From positions 1 through 64,000 of the forward strand of contig JBBQNJ010000003.1 of the NCBI GenBank assembly GCA_038329845.1: 64,000 nt of DNA. Reading direction: 5' to 3'. The notes below the pieces were generated by a model. That model did not search any database and was not told where the DNA came from. It was given only the letters and a program-made list of their open reading frames with translations. How positions within the stretch are numbered: position 1 is the first letter of the stretch; every line of letters begins with the position of its first letter. Below are positions 1 to 8,267 of this stretch, piece after piece. Position numbers and translations under genes: made by a program. The DNA is from JBBQNJ01 sp038329845 (GTDB lineage Bacteria; Planctomycetota; Phycisphaerae; Tepidisphaerales; Tepidisphaeraceae).

Positions 1-190
1 GATGACCTTTGACCGCCTCGATCGCAACACGCGCCTTGATCGCCGATGAAAACCTACGACGTTGCCCACTCATGATTCATCTCCCGTTTCAGGCCGACGA
101 ATCCACCTTAAGGGCGCGCCCAGTTTTTGGGGAGCACTTCACCCAGCGCGACTTGCAGGCGAACGAGGTTTTGGCGATGCTTCATCGCCG

Positions 191-538
191 ATGAAAACCG
201 TCGTGCTTTTGATCATTTCCAACGTGTTTATGACGTTCGCCTGGTATTGGCATCTGCGGTTCAAGAAGACCGCGCTCGCCACGGTCATTCTGATCAGTTG
301 GCTGATCGCGGGAGTTGAATACTGCTTTGCGGTCCCCGCGAACCGTATCGGGCACAACGCCGGCATGAGCGGCGGGCAACTCAAACTTCTTCAGGAGGTG
401 ATCACGCTCAGCGTTTTCGCCGTCTTCAGCGTGCTATACCTGCGCGAAAAGCTCACGTGGAATTACGCGGCGGCGGGGGTGTGCATCCTCGGGGCGGTGT
501 TCTTTCTCTTTATCGTGCGCCCGGCAACGACGCCGTAA
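191..538 (+). CDS. DUF486 family small membrane protein
   Basis: This is a 115-residue inner-membrane protein with about four hydrophobic segments, matching the DUF486 (DMT-superfamily-like) family in length and pattern. The N-terminal stretch FMTFAWYWHL and the end YLREKLTWNYAAAG are typical of that family. I chose the ATG at 191 because the family starts directly with the first membrane segment; an in-frame ATG at 62 would add an unrelated 43-residue head. The transport substrate of the family is unknown to me. The following glycosyltransferase begins just after the stop, so the two may share a transcript. Nothing convincing was seen in bases 1-190. Confidence 0.8.
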   Translation: MKTVVLLIISNVFMTFAWYWHLRFKKTALATVILISWLIAGVEYCFAVPANRIGHNAGMSGGQLKLLQEVITLSVFAVFSVLYLREKLTWNYAAAGVCILGAVFFLFIVRPATTP

Positions 539-540
539 AA

Positions 541-1617
541 ATGGTTTCATCCATGCGTCGAATTCTGCTGCTGATCACTGACCTGGAAATCGGGGGAACC
601 CCGACGGTGGTGCGCGAATTGGCGATTCGCCTGAACGACCCCCCGAGATGCGAAGTGGCCGTGGCATGCCTGTCGGCGATGGGACCGGTCGGTGAGCAAT
701 TGGATAGCGCGGGGTTGTGGGTCACGGCCATGGGGGCTCGAAGCGCCCGGGACCTGCGAGCGATCGCGCGGCTGATCGGTCTGATTCGCGATGGGGGGTT
801 CGACACGGTCTTCAGCTTTCTCGTCCATGCCAATGTCGCCGCCGCCGCCGCGTCGTGGGTGCGGTTTGGGCGGCGGTGGATCCAGTCGATCCAGACCACG
901 CAGCCGCGGCCGCGTTGGCATTGGATCGCCCAGGGCCTGATCCATCACGCCGCCGACATGATCGTCGTCCCGTCGGCATCGGTGGCCGACGCGGCGGCGG
1001 CCCGCTCGCACATCCCCCGCGCGAAGATCCAGGTGATCCCCAATGCGATCGACCCGGTGAGCTGGATTCTGCGGGGTCCACCCGGCCCCGACTCCATTGA
1101 GCGGTTTCGTGTCGGATTTGTCGGACGGCTCGATCCGGTCAAGCGGGTTGAGGACCTGATCGGCGCCATGGCGATTCTCGGCGATGACTTTCAGTTGGAC
1201 ATCCATGGCGATGGACCGGAACGGGCGCGGCTGGAAGCACTGGCAGCGCCGCTCGGTGATCGCGTGCGCTTCCACGGCGCGACCGCCGACCCGCGCGGGG
1301 CGATGGGAGCAATGGACGCGGTGGTCCTATGCTCGCAGGCCGAAGGATTTGGGCTAGTGCTGATCGAAGCCATGGCCGCGGGAGTCAACGTGGTGGCGAG
1401 CGATGTCCCGGGGATCCGCGACGTGGTCGATTCCCAGCGAACCGGCTTGCTGGTCCCGGCGGCCTCGCCGCGGTCGCTGGCCGATGCGATCCAGCGACTG
1501 CGCCTGGATCCGGGCCTTGGAGACCGTCTTCGCATCGAGGCCGCGGCAGATGTGCGCCGACGATTCACCTGGGAGATCGTGCTACCGATGTATCGCCGAC
1601 TGCTTCGGCTGGATTGA
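541..1617 (+). CDS. Glycosyltransferase family 4 protein
   Basis: This is a 358-residue retaining GT-B glycosyltransferase. The N-terminal Rossmann domain starts with a hydrophobic strand followed by EIGGTPTVVREL, the usual acceptor-side glycine-rich loop. The C-terminal domain opens with FVGRLDPVKRVEDLI and carries the GT4 donor-binding signature EGFGLVLIEAMAAG, followed by a glycine-rich DVPGIRDVV stretch. It should move a sugar from an activated nucleotide donor to a lipid or glycan acceptor on the cytoplasmic side of the membrane, but neither donor nor acceptor can be read from the sequence. The ATG at 541 lies 2 nt after the DUF486 stop; a second ATG at 553 is an equally plausible start. 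The next gene is a sugar-nucleotide-epimerase-like SDR protein. Confidence 0.85.
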   Translation: MVSSMRRILLLITDLEIGGTPTVVRELAIRLNDPPRCEVAVACLSAMGPVGEQLDSAGLWVTAMGARSARDLRAIARLIGLIRDGGFDTVFSFLVHANVAAAAASWVRFGRRWIQSIQTTQPRPRWHWIAQGLIHHAADMIVVPSASVADAAAARSHIPRAKIQVIPNAIDPVSWILRGPPGPDSIERFRVGFVGRLDPVKRVEDLIGAMAILGDDFQLDIHGDGPERARLEALAAPLGDRVRFHGATADPRGAMGAMDAVVLCSQAEGFGLVLIEAMAAGVNVVASDVPGIRDVVDSQRTGLLVPAASPRSLADAIQRLRLDPGLGDRLRIEAAADVRRRFTWEIVLPMYRRLLRLD

Positions 1618-1671
1618 GTCGGGATTGGGTGGCGAATTGACGAACCGCGCGCCTGGGTCCACGATTCGAGC

Positions 1672-2565
1672 ATGAACATTCTTGTCTTGGGCGGCAGCGG
1701 ATTTGTCAGCGGCACGATGGCTCGTCATGGGTTGGCCGCGGGACATCGTGTGTGGGGATTATCGCGGGGAAACAAGCCGCTTCCCGAGGGCGTCGAGCCG
1801 ATCGTCGCCGATCGGAAGGATCGCGCCGGCTTCGCCGCGGCGATCGAGCGACATTCGGGACAGTGGGACCTGGTGATCGACTGCATCGGTTTCAACGCCG
1901 ATGATGCTCGACAGGATATCGCGGTTTTCCGTGGGCGGACTGCGCGGGGGGTGTTCATTTCCACCGACATGGCATGCAGCCCGATCGATCGACCTTGGCG
2001 AATTGACGAGCGCTACGACCGCTTCGAGACCGCGCCGTACGGCGCCAACAAGCGCGCCGCCGAGCAGATTTTTCTCGACGCCGGCGCTGGATCCCTGCCA
2101 TGGACGATCGTTCGCCCCTGTCACATTTACGGGCCGGGGTCGAAGCTGGGGTGCCTGCCGCTCCATGGGCGCGATCCAAAACTGATCGAGCATCTTCGCG
2201 CCGGACGGGCGCTTCGGCTGGTCGGCGCAGGACATTTTCTGCAGCAGCCGATCTTCGTCGAGGACTTGGCGAGATTTGTTTATTCTGCCGGAAGTTGCTC
2301 GCGGGCGGCGGGGGAGATTTATTTCGCCGCCGGACCCGATGTCGTCGAATCGCGAGTGTACTACCGGATCATCGCCGATAAACTCGGGGTCGAACTGAAG
2401 ATCGAGGAGGCGTCGATCCAGGAATACGTGCGGGAAAATCCCCAGCAGGCGAGCTTTTGCTGTCATCGGGTGTACGCGATGGATAAGTCGCGCGCCCACG
2501 GCTTGGCGGTGCCGGTGACCCCGCTGGTCGAGGGGCTGTCGCGGCATTTGGCGTCCCTGTGTTGA
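1672..2565 (+). CDS. NAD-dependent epimerase/dehydratase family protein (extended SDR)
   Basis: This is a 297-residue extended short-chain dehydrogenase/reductase. The first residues form the beta1 strand and nucleotide-binding loop (GGSGFVSG, residues 7-14). The catalytic YxxxK is YGANK at Tyr123/Lys127, and a Ser-Thr just upstream (FISTD, around residue 98) supplies the usual third catalytic residue. The fold acts on nucleotide sugars or related small molecules; the exact substrate is not visible. It lies 54 nt after the GT4 gene on the same strand, which fits a surface-glycan or glycolipid role (inference). It resembles the NAD-dependent epimerases seen as singletons in many planctomycetes. 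Confidence 0.85.
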   Translation: MNILVLGGSGFVSGTMARHGLAAGHRVWGLSRGNKPLPEGVEPIVADRKDRAGFAAAIERHSGQWDLVIDCIGFNADDARQDIAVFRGRTARGVFISTDMACSPIDRPWRIDERYDRFETAPYGANKRAAEQIFLDAGAGSLPWTIVRPCHIYGPGSKLGCLPLHGRDPKLIEHLRAGRALRLVGAGHFLQQPIFVEDLARFVYSAGSCSRAAGEIYFAAGPDVVESRVYYRIIADKLGVELKIEEASIQEYVRENPQQASFCCHRVYAMDKSRAHGLAVPVTPLVEGLSRHLASLC

Positions 2566-2646
2566 GGTGAAGTACTGCAACGCGCCACGTCGCCCCCGAG
2601 CGGCGCGCCGGCGCGGACGTTCGGCACCGCGGATGTTCAGCGCCGC

Positions 2647-2690
2647 GGGGTCGAGGGGGGCGCCGGGGCGAGGGGAGGCGAGGCGAGGGG
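2647..2690 (+). promoter_or_regulatory. Predicted G-quadruplex upstream of the potassium transporter gene
   Basis: On the coding strand there are five G-runs of four or more bases: 2647-2650, 2655-2660, 2665-2668, 2672-2675 and 2687-2690. The first four are separated by loops of 4, 4 and 3 nt. This satisfies the standard intramolecular G4 rule with tetrad-length runs. It ends about 43 nt upstream of the predicted trkH start codon, so it would lie in the promoter or the 5' leader. Confidence 0.5.
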
Positions 2691-2733
2691 CTCGGTTGAG
2701 GGGTTGTCGTCCGGGGCGTACAGTCTGCAATTC

Positions 2734-4167
2734 ATGGCCGCGCATCCGCCCGGGAGCATTCTCTTTCGCAAGTGGGACATTCCCCGCGGATCGCGCCTGG
2801 CGTTGTGGCGGACGGTCCGTCCGGCGCAATTGTTCGTCGCATCGTTCGCCGTGCTGATCGCGTTCGGCGCTGTGGGGCTGAAGGTTCTGCCCGGGCTGTA
2901 CACCGGACCGGCGTTGTCGTGGAAGGACGCGCTGTTCACCTCGACCAGCGCCTCGTGCGTTACAGGGCTTATCGTCGTCGATACCGCGACCTACTTCACC
3001 TTCGCCGGGCAACTGTTCATTCTTCTGCTGATCCAGCTTGGCGGGCTGGGGATGATCGCGTTCACCAGCCTGATCATCGTGGCGCTGGGTCGGCGGCTGT
3101 CGCTGCGCCATGAGGCGATGACCAGCGCCGCGTCGCTGTACGACGTTGCGCCGCACATCAGTCGGCATTACCTGATGCGCGACGTGGTGCGGTTCACGCT
3201 GGCGATCGAGGCGGCGGGGGCGGTGCTGCTCTACCTATTGTGGGCGCCGCAACTTCCCAATGGATGGCGCACCGCGGCATGGCCGGCGGTGTTCCATTCC
3301 GTTAGCGCATTTTGCAACGCCGGCTTTTCGACTTTCTCCGATTCGCTGATCGGGATGCAGCGAAGCCCGCTTTCGCTGTCGGTGGTGATGGGGTTGATCG
3401 TGGCGGGGGGGATCGGTTTTCTGACGCTGGAGGAACTCCTCCTGCGCGTAAAGGCCCGTCGGCGGGAACAGATATTTCGCGTCTCGATCCACACCCGGCT
3501 GGTGATCGCCGTCACCCTGCTGCTGCTGATCGGGGGATGGGTCTTCTACGCGATTTTCGAGTGGAACCGATCGCTGGCCGGGATGCCCTGGCCGCATCGG
3601 CTGGTCAACGCGCTGTTCTTCAGCGTCACGGCGCGAACCGCCGGGTTCAACACGGTCGATTACACCTCGATCAGTGATGGATCGCAGTTCTTGACGGTCC
3701 TGCTGATGGCGATCGGCGGCTCCCCCGGCTCGACGGCCGGCGGAGTGAAGACGACGACGGTCGCGTTGATCGCGCTGCTCGCCTGGTCTCGCCTGCGCGG
3801 GCGAGAGGTGGTGAGTTTCTGGGGGCGGTCGATCCCCAACGAAACCATCGAGCGCGCCGTCGGGCTGTTTGTCGTTTGCTTTGGCGTGGTGACCGCCGGC
3901 ATCTTCCTCTTGGCGGCGTTCGAGCCGCGCATGGAGCGGGGCGGGCTGTTTCTCGAACACATGTTCGAGGCCGTCAGCGCGTTCAACACCGTGGGCCTGA
4001 GCGCCGGCGTCACCAGCGGCCTGAGCGACTTCGGCAAGTTCGTGGTGATCGCGCTGATGTTCGTGGGCCGCGTCGGCCCCCTCACCTTCGCCGCCGCCCT
4101 GGCCACCCGCCACTCGACCCGCGCCAGCCAGTTCCGCTATGCCTACGAGGACGTTGTCATCGGTTGA
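2734..4167 (+). CDS. TrkH/KtrB-type potassium uptake membrane subunit
   Basis: This 477-residue polytopic protein belongs to the TrkH/KtrB/HKT family. All four pore-loop repeats are visible, each with the selectivity-filter glycine: TSASCVTGLIV, SAFCNAGFSTF, TARTAGFNTVD and SAFNTVGLSAG. The length matches KtrB/TrkH proteins. It should form the K+-conducting subunit in the cytoplasmic membrane, working with a TrkA/KtrA RCK-domain regulator; no such gene is next to it in this window. I placed the start at 2734 because it precedes the first basic/hydrophobic segment; an ATG at 2704 is also in frame. The gene converges on amt. Confidence 0.9.
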   Translation: MAAHPPGSILFRKWDIPRGSRLALWRTVRPAQLFVASFAVLIAFGAVGLKVLPGLYTGPALSWKDALFTSTSASCVTGLIVVDTATYFTFAGQLFILLLIQLGGLGMIAFTSLIIVALGRRLSLRHEAMTSAASLYDVAPHISRHYLMRDVVRFTLAIEAAGAVLLYLLWAPQLPNGWRTAAWPAVFHSVSAFCNAGFSTFSDSLIGMQRSPLSLSVVMGLIVAGGIGFLTLEELLLRVKARRREQIFRVSIHTRLVIAVTLLLLIGGWVFYAIFEWNRSLAGMPWPHRLVNALFFSVTARTAGFNTVDYTSISDGSQFLTVLLMAIGGSPGSTAGGVKTTTVALIALLAWSRLRGREVVSFWGRSIPNETIERAVGLFVVCFGVVTAGIFLLAAFEPRMERGGLFLEHMFEAVSAFNTVGLSAGVTSGLSDFGKFVVIALMFVGRVGPLTFAAALATRHSTRASQFRYAYEDVVIG

Positions 4168-4175
4168 ATCCTCAT

Positions 4176-4202
4176 CGGCGAATCGACGATGTATCTTCGC
4201 CG
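4176..4202. terminator. Possible hairpin between convergent trkH and amt
   Basis: A perfect 7-bp inverted repeat (4176-4182 with 4196-4202, 13-nt loop) sits just after the potassium-channel stop and before the amt stop. There is no U-run, so this is a weak terminator candidate. Confidence 0.3.
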
Positions 4203-4219
4203 GCGGCCGTGCGGGCCGT

Positions 4220-5713
4220 TCAGCCGTTCGCCGGTTCCGGGTCGTTCACGCCGATGCGATCCAGCAGGCCGGGTTCCTCGTCGGCGACGGTGCCGGGGAA
4301 GGCTTCCTCGAAGTTGTAGCCCGATTCGCCGTGCTGGCTGAGGTCCAGCCCGTCGTATTCGTCGGATTCATCGACCCGCAAGCCGGTGATCAAGTCCACG
4401 AGTTTCAATAGGATCAGCGAGCCGATCGCGGCGATCGCCCAGGTGATGATCGTGGCAATCACCTGGTTGAGCAGTTGCTGGCCGTTGCCGCTGAGCAGGC
4501 CGGTGTAGTTGACGCCGCCGGTCTTGATGGCCGGGTTGACCGCTGCCGACGCGAACACGCCAGTCAGGACGGCGCCCAGCGTGCCACCGAGTCCATGCAC
4601 TCCGAAGGCATCGAGTGAATCGTCGTATCCCATCGCGTGCTTGAGCACCGTCGCGCCGAGGTAACAGACGATTCCGCCGGCGAATCCCATGGCGATCGCG
4701 GCCATGGGTCCGACGAAGCCGCTGGCGGGCGTGATCACGACCAGGCCGGCGACCGCGCCCGAGATGGCACCCAGCACCGTGGGTTTGCCGGTGCGCATCC
4801 ATTCGATGAACATCCACCCCAACGCTGCGGCGGCGGCGGCGAAATGGGTGGCGACAAACGCAGCGCTGGCCAGCCCGCTGGCCCCCAGGGCGCTGCCACC
4901 GTTGAATCCGAACCATCCCACCCAAAGTAGCGCCGCGCCGATGACGCTTAAGACCACCGAATGCGGGGGCATGGGAACGCGCCCGTAGCCGCGCCGTCGC
5001 CCCAGCACCATCGCGCAGACCAGCGCTGAAACGCCCGAGCTGATATGCACCACCGTTCCCCCGGCAAAATCCAGCGCCGGGATACTTATCGAGCCTTTCA
5101 TCGCCCAGTTGAACAGCCCGCCTTCGCCCCAGACCATGTGGGCCATCGGGCAGTAGATTACGAGCAGCCACGCCATGCTGAACAGCAACATGCTGCTGAA
5201 CTTCATCCGCTCGGCGTAGGCGCCGCAGATCAGCGCCGGGGTGATGATGGCGAACATGAGCTGGAAAATCATCCAGGTGGTGTGGGGGATGGTGGGGGCG
5301 TAGGTGACGTTCGGTTCAGCGCCCACGCCGTTGAGGAATGCGTATTTCAGCCCGCCGACGAAGACGTTTCCCGGGGCGAAGGCCAGGGAGTAGCCGATGA
5401 TCGCCCACAGGACCGAGACCACGGCCATGAGGATGAAGCTCTGCATCATCGTCGCCAGAACGTTCTTTCGGCGGACCAGCCCGCTGTAAAACAGCGCCAA
5501 CCCCGGGCCTGTCATCATCAAGACCAACGCCGAACTGGTGAGCATCCAGGCGGTGTCGCCGGTGTCGATTTTCGCCGTCGCCGCGGGCGCGGGCGATGGG
5601 TCTGGCGCGCTGATCGCATCGGCGCGGGCCGAAGTAACGGCGCTGATGAGAATCATCGTGGCGAAAAGCAGTCCCGCCGGCATAAGCCGGCTCGAAAGGT
5701 GAATCCCGTTCAT
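4220..5713 (-). CDS. amt: Ammonium transporter Amt
   Basis: This 497-residue Amt/Mep/Rh-family channel conducts ammonium across the cytoplasmic membrane. It has an N-terminal signal-like segment (residues ~1-25), then the hallmark GPGLALFYSGLVRRKNVL in the first core helices, DFAGGTVVHISSGVSAL with the conserved Asp, THFAAAAAALGWMFIEW and FGVHGLGGTLGAVLTGV carrying the twin pore histidines. I chose the ATG at 5713 because a GGAGG ribosome-binding site lies 4-5 nt upstream and a signal peptide follows. The PII gene is 154 nt upstream on the same strand, the classic amt-PII pairing in which PII blocks the channel at high nitrogen. The order here is PII first, then amt. Confidence 0.93.
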   Translation of the reverse strand: MNGIHLSSRLMPAGLLFATMILISAVTSARADAISAPDPSPAPAATAKIDTGDTAWMLTSSALVLMMTGPGLALFYSGLVRRKNVLATMMQSFILMAVVSVLWAIIGYSLAFAPGNVFVGGLKYAFLNGVGAEPNVTYAPTIPHTTWMIFQLMFAIITPALICGAYAERMKFSSMLLFSMAWLLVIYCPMAHMVWGEGGLFNWAMKGSISIPALDFAGGTVVHISSGVSALVCAMVLGRRRGYGRVPMPPHSVVLSVIGAALLWVGWFGFNGGSALGASGLASAAFVATHFAAAAAALGWMFIEWMRTGKPTVLGAISGAVAGLVVITPASGFVGPMAAIAMGFAGGIVCYLGATVLKHAMGYDDSLDAFGVHGLGGTLGAVLTGVFASAAVNPAIKTGGVNYTGLLSGNGQQLLNQVIATIITWAIAAIGSLILLKLVDLITGLRVDESDEYDGLDLSQHGESGYNFEEAFPGTVADEEPGLLDRIGVNDPEPANG

Positions 5714-5867
5714 GTTTCCTCCGCCGCGCCGGCGCGGTCGATCCTCGCCGTGCGCCGCTGTTTTCCGGCGATTCGCAGGCCGCCAAGCCGCCGAATCGCA
5801 CTCGTTTCCCAAAGGTCAATCCGCGCGAGAAAACCCACCCCGGCGCCGGAGTGGGGTCCCGATCGCG

Positions 5868-6206
5868 CTACAATGCCTGCTGCCCGCGTTCGCCGGTGCG
5901 AATGCGGACCGTGTCGTCAATCGTGTAAAGGAAAATTTTCCCATCACCCACTTCGCCGGTCCGTGCCGATTCGGTAATCGCACTGATCGCTTTCTCGGCC
6001 TCTTCCTGTTTCACGCAGATTTTCAGCAGGATCTTGGGGACGAAGCCGACATCCATTTTGGCCCCACGATAGCGTTCGGTGTGACCCATCTGGCGTCCGA
6101 ACCCTTTGCACTCGATGGCCGTGACGCCGAGGATTCCCAGCTTCGCCAGCGCGGTCTTTACCGCGTCGAGCTTGTGGGGTTTGACAACTGCTTCAATCAT
6201 CCGCAT
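5868..6206 (-). CDS. glnB: Nitrogen regulatory protein P-II
   Basis: This is a 112-residue PII signalling protein, the same length as Escherichia coli GlnB. It starts MRMIEAVVKPHKLD and carries the KGFGRQMGHTERYRG T-loop entry, the TGEVGDGKIF B-loop and a C-terminal TVRIRTGERG stretch. PII binds ATP/ADP and 2-oxoglutarate and controls Amt channels and nitrogen enzymes. The T-loop residue matching E. coli Tyr51, the uridylylation site, is methionine here (AKMDVGF), although Tyr46 is kept, so classical GlnD uridylylation at Tyr51 is not possible. I chose the ATG at 6206 because an AGGGAG ribosome-binding site sits 7 nt away; an ATG at 6212 is too close to it. It precedes amt. Confidence 0.92.
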   Translation of the reverse strand: MRMIEAVVKPHKLDAVKTALAKLGILGVTAIECKGFGRQMGHTERYRGAKMDVGFVPKILLKICVKQEEAEKAISAITESARTGEVGDGKIFLYTIDDTVRIRTGERGQQAL

Positions 6207-6636
6207 GAACATGCTCCCTTCGACCCTGCCCCATCCCGGGCAGCGCATCGGCGCCGCCAATGAACCGGCCATAATCAATCGACGTGCCAGAAGCCGAAGC
6301 GGACCATTTCGCTATCGTCATAATTTTGATAACTAACGCCGGCAAAATACTTTGTGGCGATAACGCTTTTCCTTTCCCGATCCGTTTGTCCCGCGCTGCG
6401 AAATGCTTGTTCACGCGGCACCTCGGATCACCGCCGCGCCTCGTGCCTAAATGTTGGTCACTGCACGGGCCTGCCGCGAATCTTGGTTTTGCGCCGGCCC
6501 TTTTACCGATCGGACCGACGTCTGTATATGGACATCACGCCGCTCTTGGCGTATTGGTGGATGGCTCGGCGGGCGCTGGCCGTTGGAGGCGGCACCGCTA
6601 AACTTCGCACCCTCGATTTTTTGGAGTGAACGGATC
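6207..6636. promoter_or_regulatory. Divergent promoter region between glnB and gnd
   Basis: This 430-bp gap separates divergent genes and is locally AT-rich around 6310-6360. On the plus strand, TTGATA (6326-6331) and TACTTT (6348-6353) are spaced by 16 nt and could be a sigma70-like promoter giving gnd a ~280-nt leader. On the minus strand, TGGCAC at 6289-6284 followed by TT at 6278-6277 resembles a sigma54 -24 element for glnB, but the -12 GC dinucleotide is missing. No gene is evident here. Confidence 0.3.
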
Positions 6637-8247
6637 ATGGCTGAGCAACCCCGCGCGGATATTGGATTGATTGGTTTGGCCGTCATGGGTCAGAACCTGG
6701 CCTTGAACATCGCCGACCACGGCTACACGATCGCCGTCTACAACCGCACCACCTCGGTCACGCGCGGCTGGATCGACGCGCTGAAAGCCGGCGAGCCGTC
6801 GGCGTCGCGGGTGATCTCCACCGACACGCTGGAGCAATTCGTCGCCACGCTAAAACGCCCGCGCAAGGTGATCATTTTGGTCAAGGCCGGCGCGGCCGTG
6901 GACGCGGTGACCAAGCAGCTCATCGCCGCCGGCATCGAGCCACAGGACATCGTCGTCGATGCCGGCAACAGCCTGTGGACCGACACGATCCGGCGGGAAA
7001 AGGAATATGCCGCCCACTGCAAGTTTTTCGGATCGGGCGTATCCGGCGGCGAGGTCGGGGCGCGCTTCGGCCCGAGCATGATGCCCGGGGGGGACAAGGA
7101 TGCGTGGCAGCATCTCAAGCCGATCTGGGAGGCGGTGGCGGCCAAGGTCGATCCCTTAACCGGCAAGCCGCTCGAGGATTACGCCCCGGGCAAGCCGGTC
7201 GTCGGGGGCGTGCCTTGCACGGCGTACATCGGGCCGAACGGCGCCGGGCACTACGTGAAGATGATCCACAACGGGATCGAATACATTGACATGCAGTTCA
7301 TCTGCGAGGCCTACACTCTCATGCAAAACCTGCTGGGGATGAAGGCGCCGGAACTGGGCAAGGTCTTTGGAAAGTGGAACCAGGGCGACCTCGATTCGTA
7401 TCTTATCCAGATCACCGCCGACATCCTCCAGCAACCCGACCCGATGAAGCCGGGGGAGTATCTGGTGGACCAGGTGCTGGACACCGCCGGGCAGAAGGGG
7501 ACCGGCAAGTGGACCGCCGTCAACGCTCTTGATATGGGGATCCCCGCCAACTCGATCGCCGAAGCCGTCTTCGCCCGCTGCATGAGCGCGATTAAAGACG
7601 AGCGAGTCGCGGCGGCCAAGGTGCTTAAGGGCCCGGTGATTTCCCCGATGAAGCTGTCGGAAATCGAATCCAACTCGATGGTGGCGGCGATCCGCGACGC
7701 CCTCTACTGCTCGAAAATCTGCGCCTACGCCCAGGGATTCCAGCTTATGCGCGAAGCTCAGAAGGAATATCACTGGGAGCTGAACTTCGCCGAGATCGCC
7801 AGCATCTGGCGCGGCGGATGCATCATCCGAGCGCGCTTTCTTCAGAAGATCACCGAGGCCTACACCCGCAACGGCGGTCTCACTAATTTGCTGCTCGATC
7901 CCTATTTCCGCGAGCAGATCGAGAATGCGCAGTCGAATTGGCGAAAAGTCGTGGTGCTGGCGGCGAACAACGGCGTGGCTGCCCCGGCGTTCATGAGCGC
8001 CTTGGCGTACTACGATGGGTATCGATCGGCGCGGCTGCCGGCGAATCTGCTCCAGGCGCAGCGCGACTACTTCGGCGCCCATACCTACGAGCGCACCGAT
8101 CAGCCGCGCGGGCACTTCTTCCACCTGGACTGGCCGGAAAACGGGCGTCCGCAGCATCTGATCGCCCGTCCCGAAGCCCGCGCTGCCGAGCCAGCGATGG
8201 ACAAGAAGGACGCGGCCAAAGACGCCGCCAAGGCGACGAAAAAATAG
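6637..8247 (+). CDS. gnd: 6-phosphogluconate dehydrogenase, decarboxylating
   Basis: This 536-residue enzyme oxidises and decarboxylates 6-phosphogluconate to ribulose 5-phosphate in the pentose phosphate pathway. The Rossmann motif GLAVMGQNLALN lies at residues ~12-24, the substrate-binding FGSGVSGGEVGARFGPSMMPG follows near residue 130, and KMIHNGIEYIDMQ holds the catalytic lysine. The C-terminal domain carries YFGAHTYERTDQPRGHFFHLDW, typical of Gnd. It is about 60 residues longer than the 468-470 residue enterobacterial enzyme and ends in a lysine/alanine-rich tail (KDAAKDAAKATKK). I chose the ATG at 6637 because a TTGGAG site precedes it and the family begins there. Confidence 0.95.
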   Translation: MAEQPRADIGLIGLAVMGQNLALNIADHGYTIAVYNRTTSVTRGWIDALKAGEPSASRVISTDTLEQFVATLKRPRKVIILVKAGAAVDAVTKQLIAAGIEPQDIVVDAGNSLWTDTIRREKEYAAHCKFFGSGVSGGEVGARFGPSMMPGGDKDAWQHLKPIWEAVAAKVDPLTGKPLEDYAPGKPVVGGVPCTAYIGPNGAGHYVKMIHNGIEYIDMQFICEAYTLMQNLLGMKAPELGKVFGKWNQGDLDSYLIQITADILQQPDPMKPGEYLVDQVLDTAGQKGTGKWTAVNALDMGIPANSIAEAVFARCMSAIKDERVAAAKVLKGPVISPMKLSEIESNSMVAAIRDALYCSKICAYAQGFQLMREAQKEYHWELNFAEIASIWRGGCIIRARFLQKITEAYTRNGGLTNLLLDPYFREQIENAQSNWRKVVVLAANNGVAAPAFMSALAYYDGYRSARLPANLLQAQRDYFGAHTYERTDQPRGHFFHLDWPENGRPQHLIARPEARAAEPAMDKKDAAKDAAKATKK

Positions 8248-8267
8248 CGGGAGCCCCAAGGTCGAGG

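Noticed and set aside
1..190. Small open frames at the left edge
   Set aside because: They show no family pattern, no ribosome-binding site and overlap each other; a 16-bp similarity near 40 and 183 appears to be chance or a minor duplication.
1759..3168. A 469-codon minus-strand open frame opposite the SDR and trkH genes
   Set aside because: It overlaps two well-supported genes, is low-complexity basic sequence with no motif, and such antisense frames are expected in GC-rich DNA.
6451..6636. An extended gnd reading frame starting at 6451
   Set aside because: The extra 62 residues have no family match; ATG at 6637 has a ribosome-binding site and matches the Gnd N-terminus.
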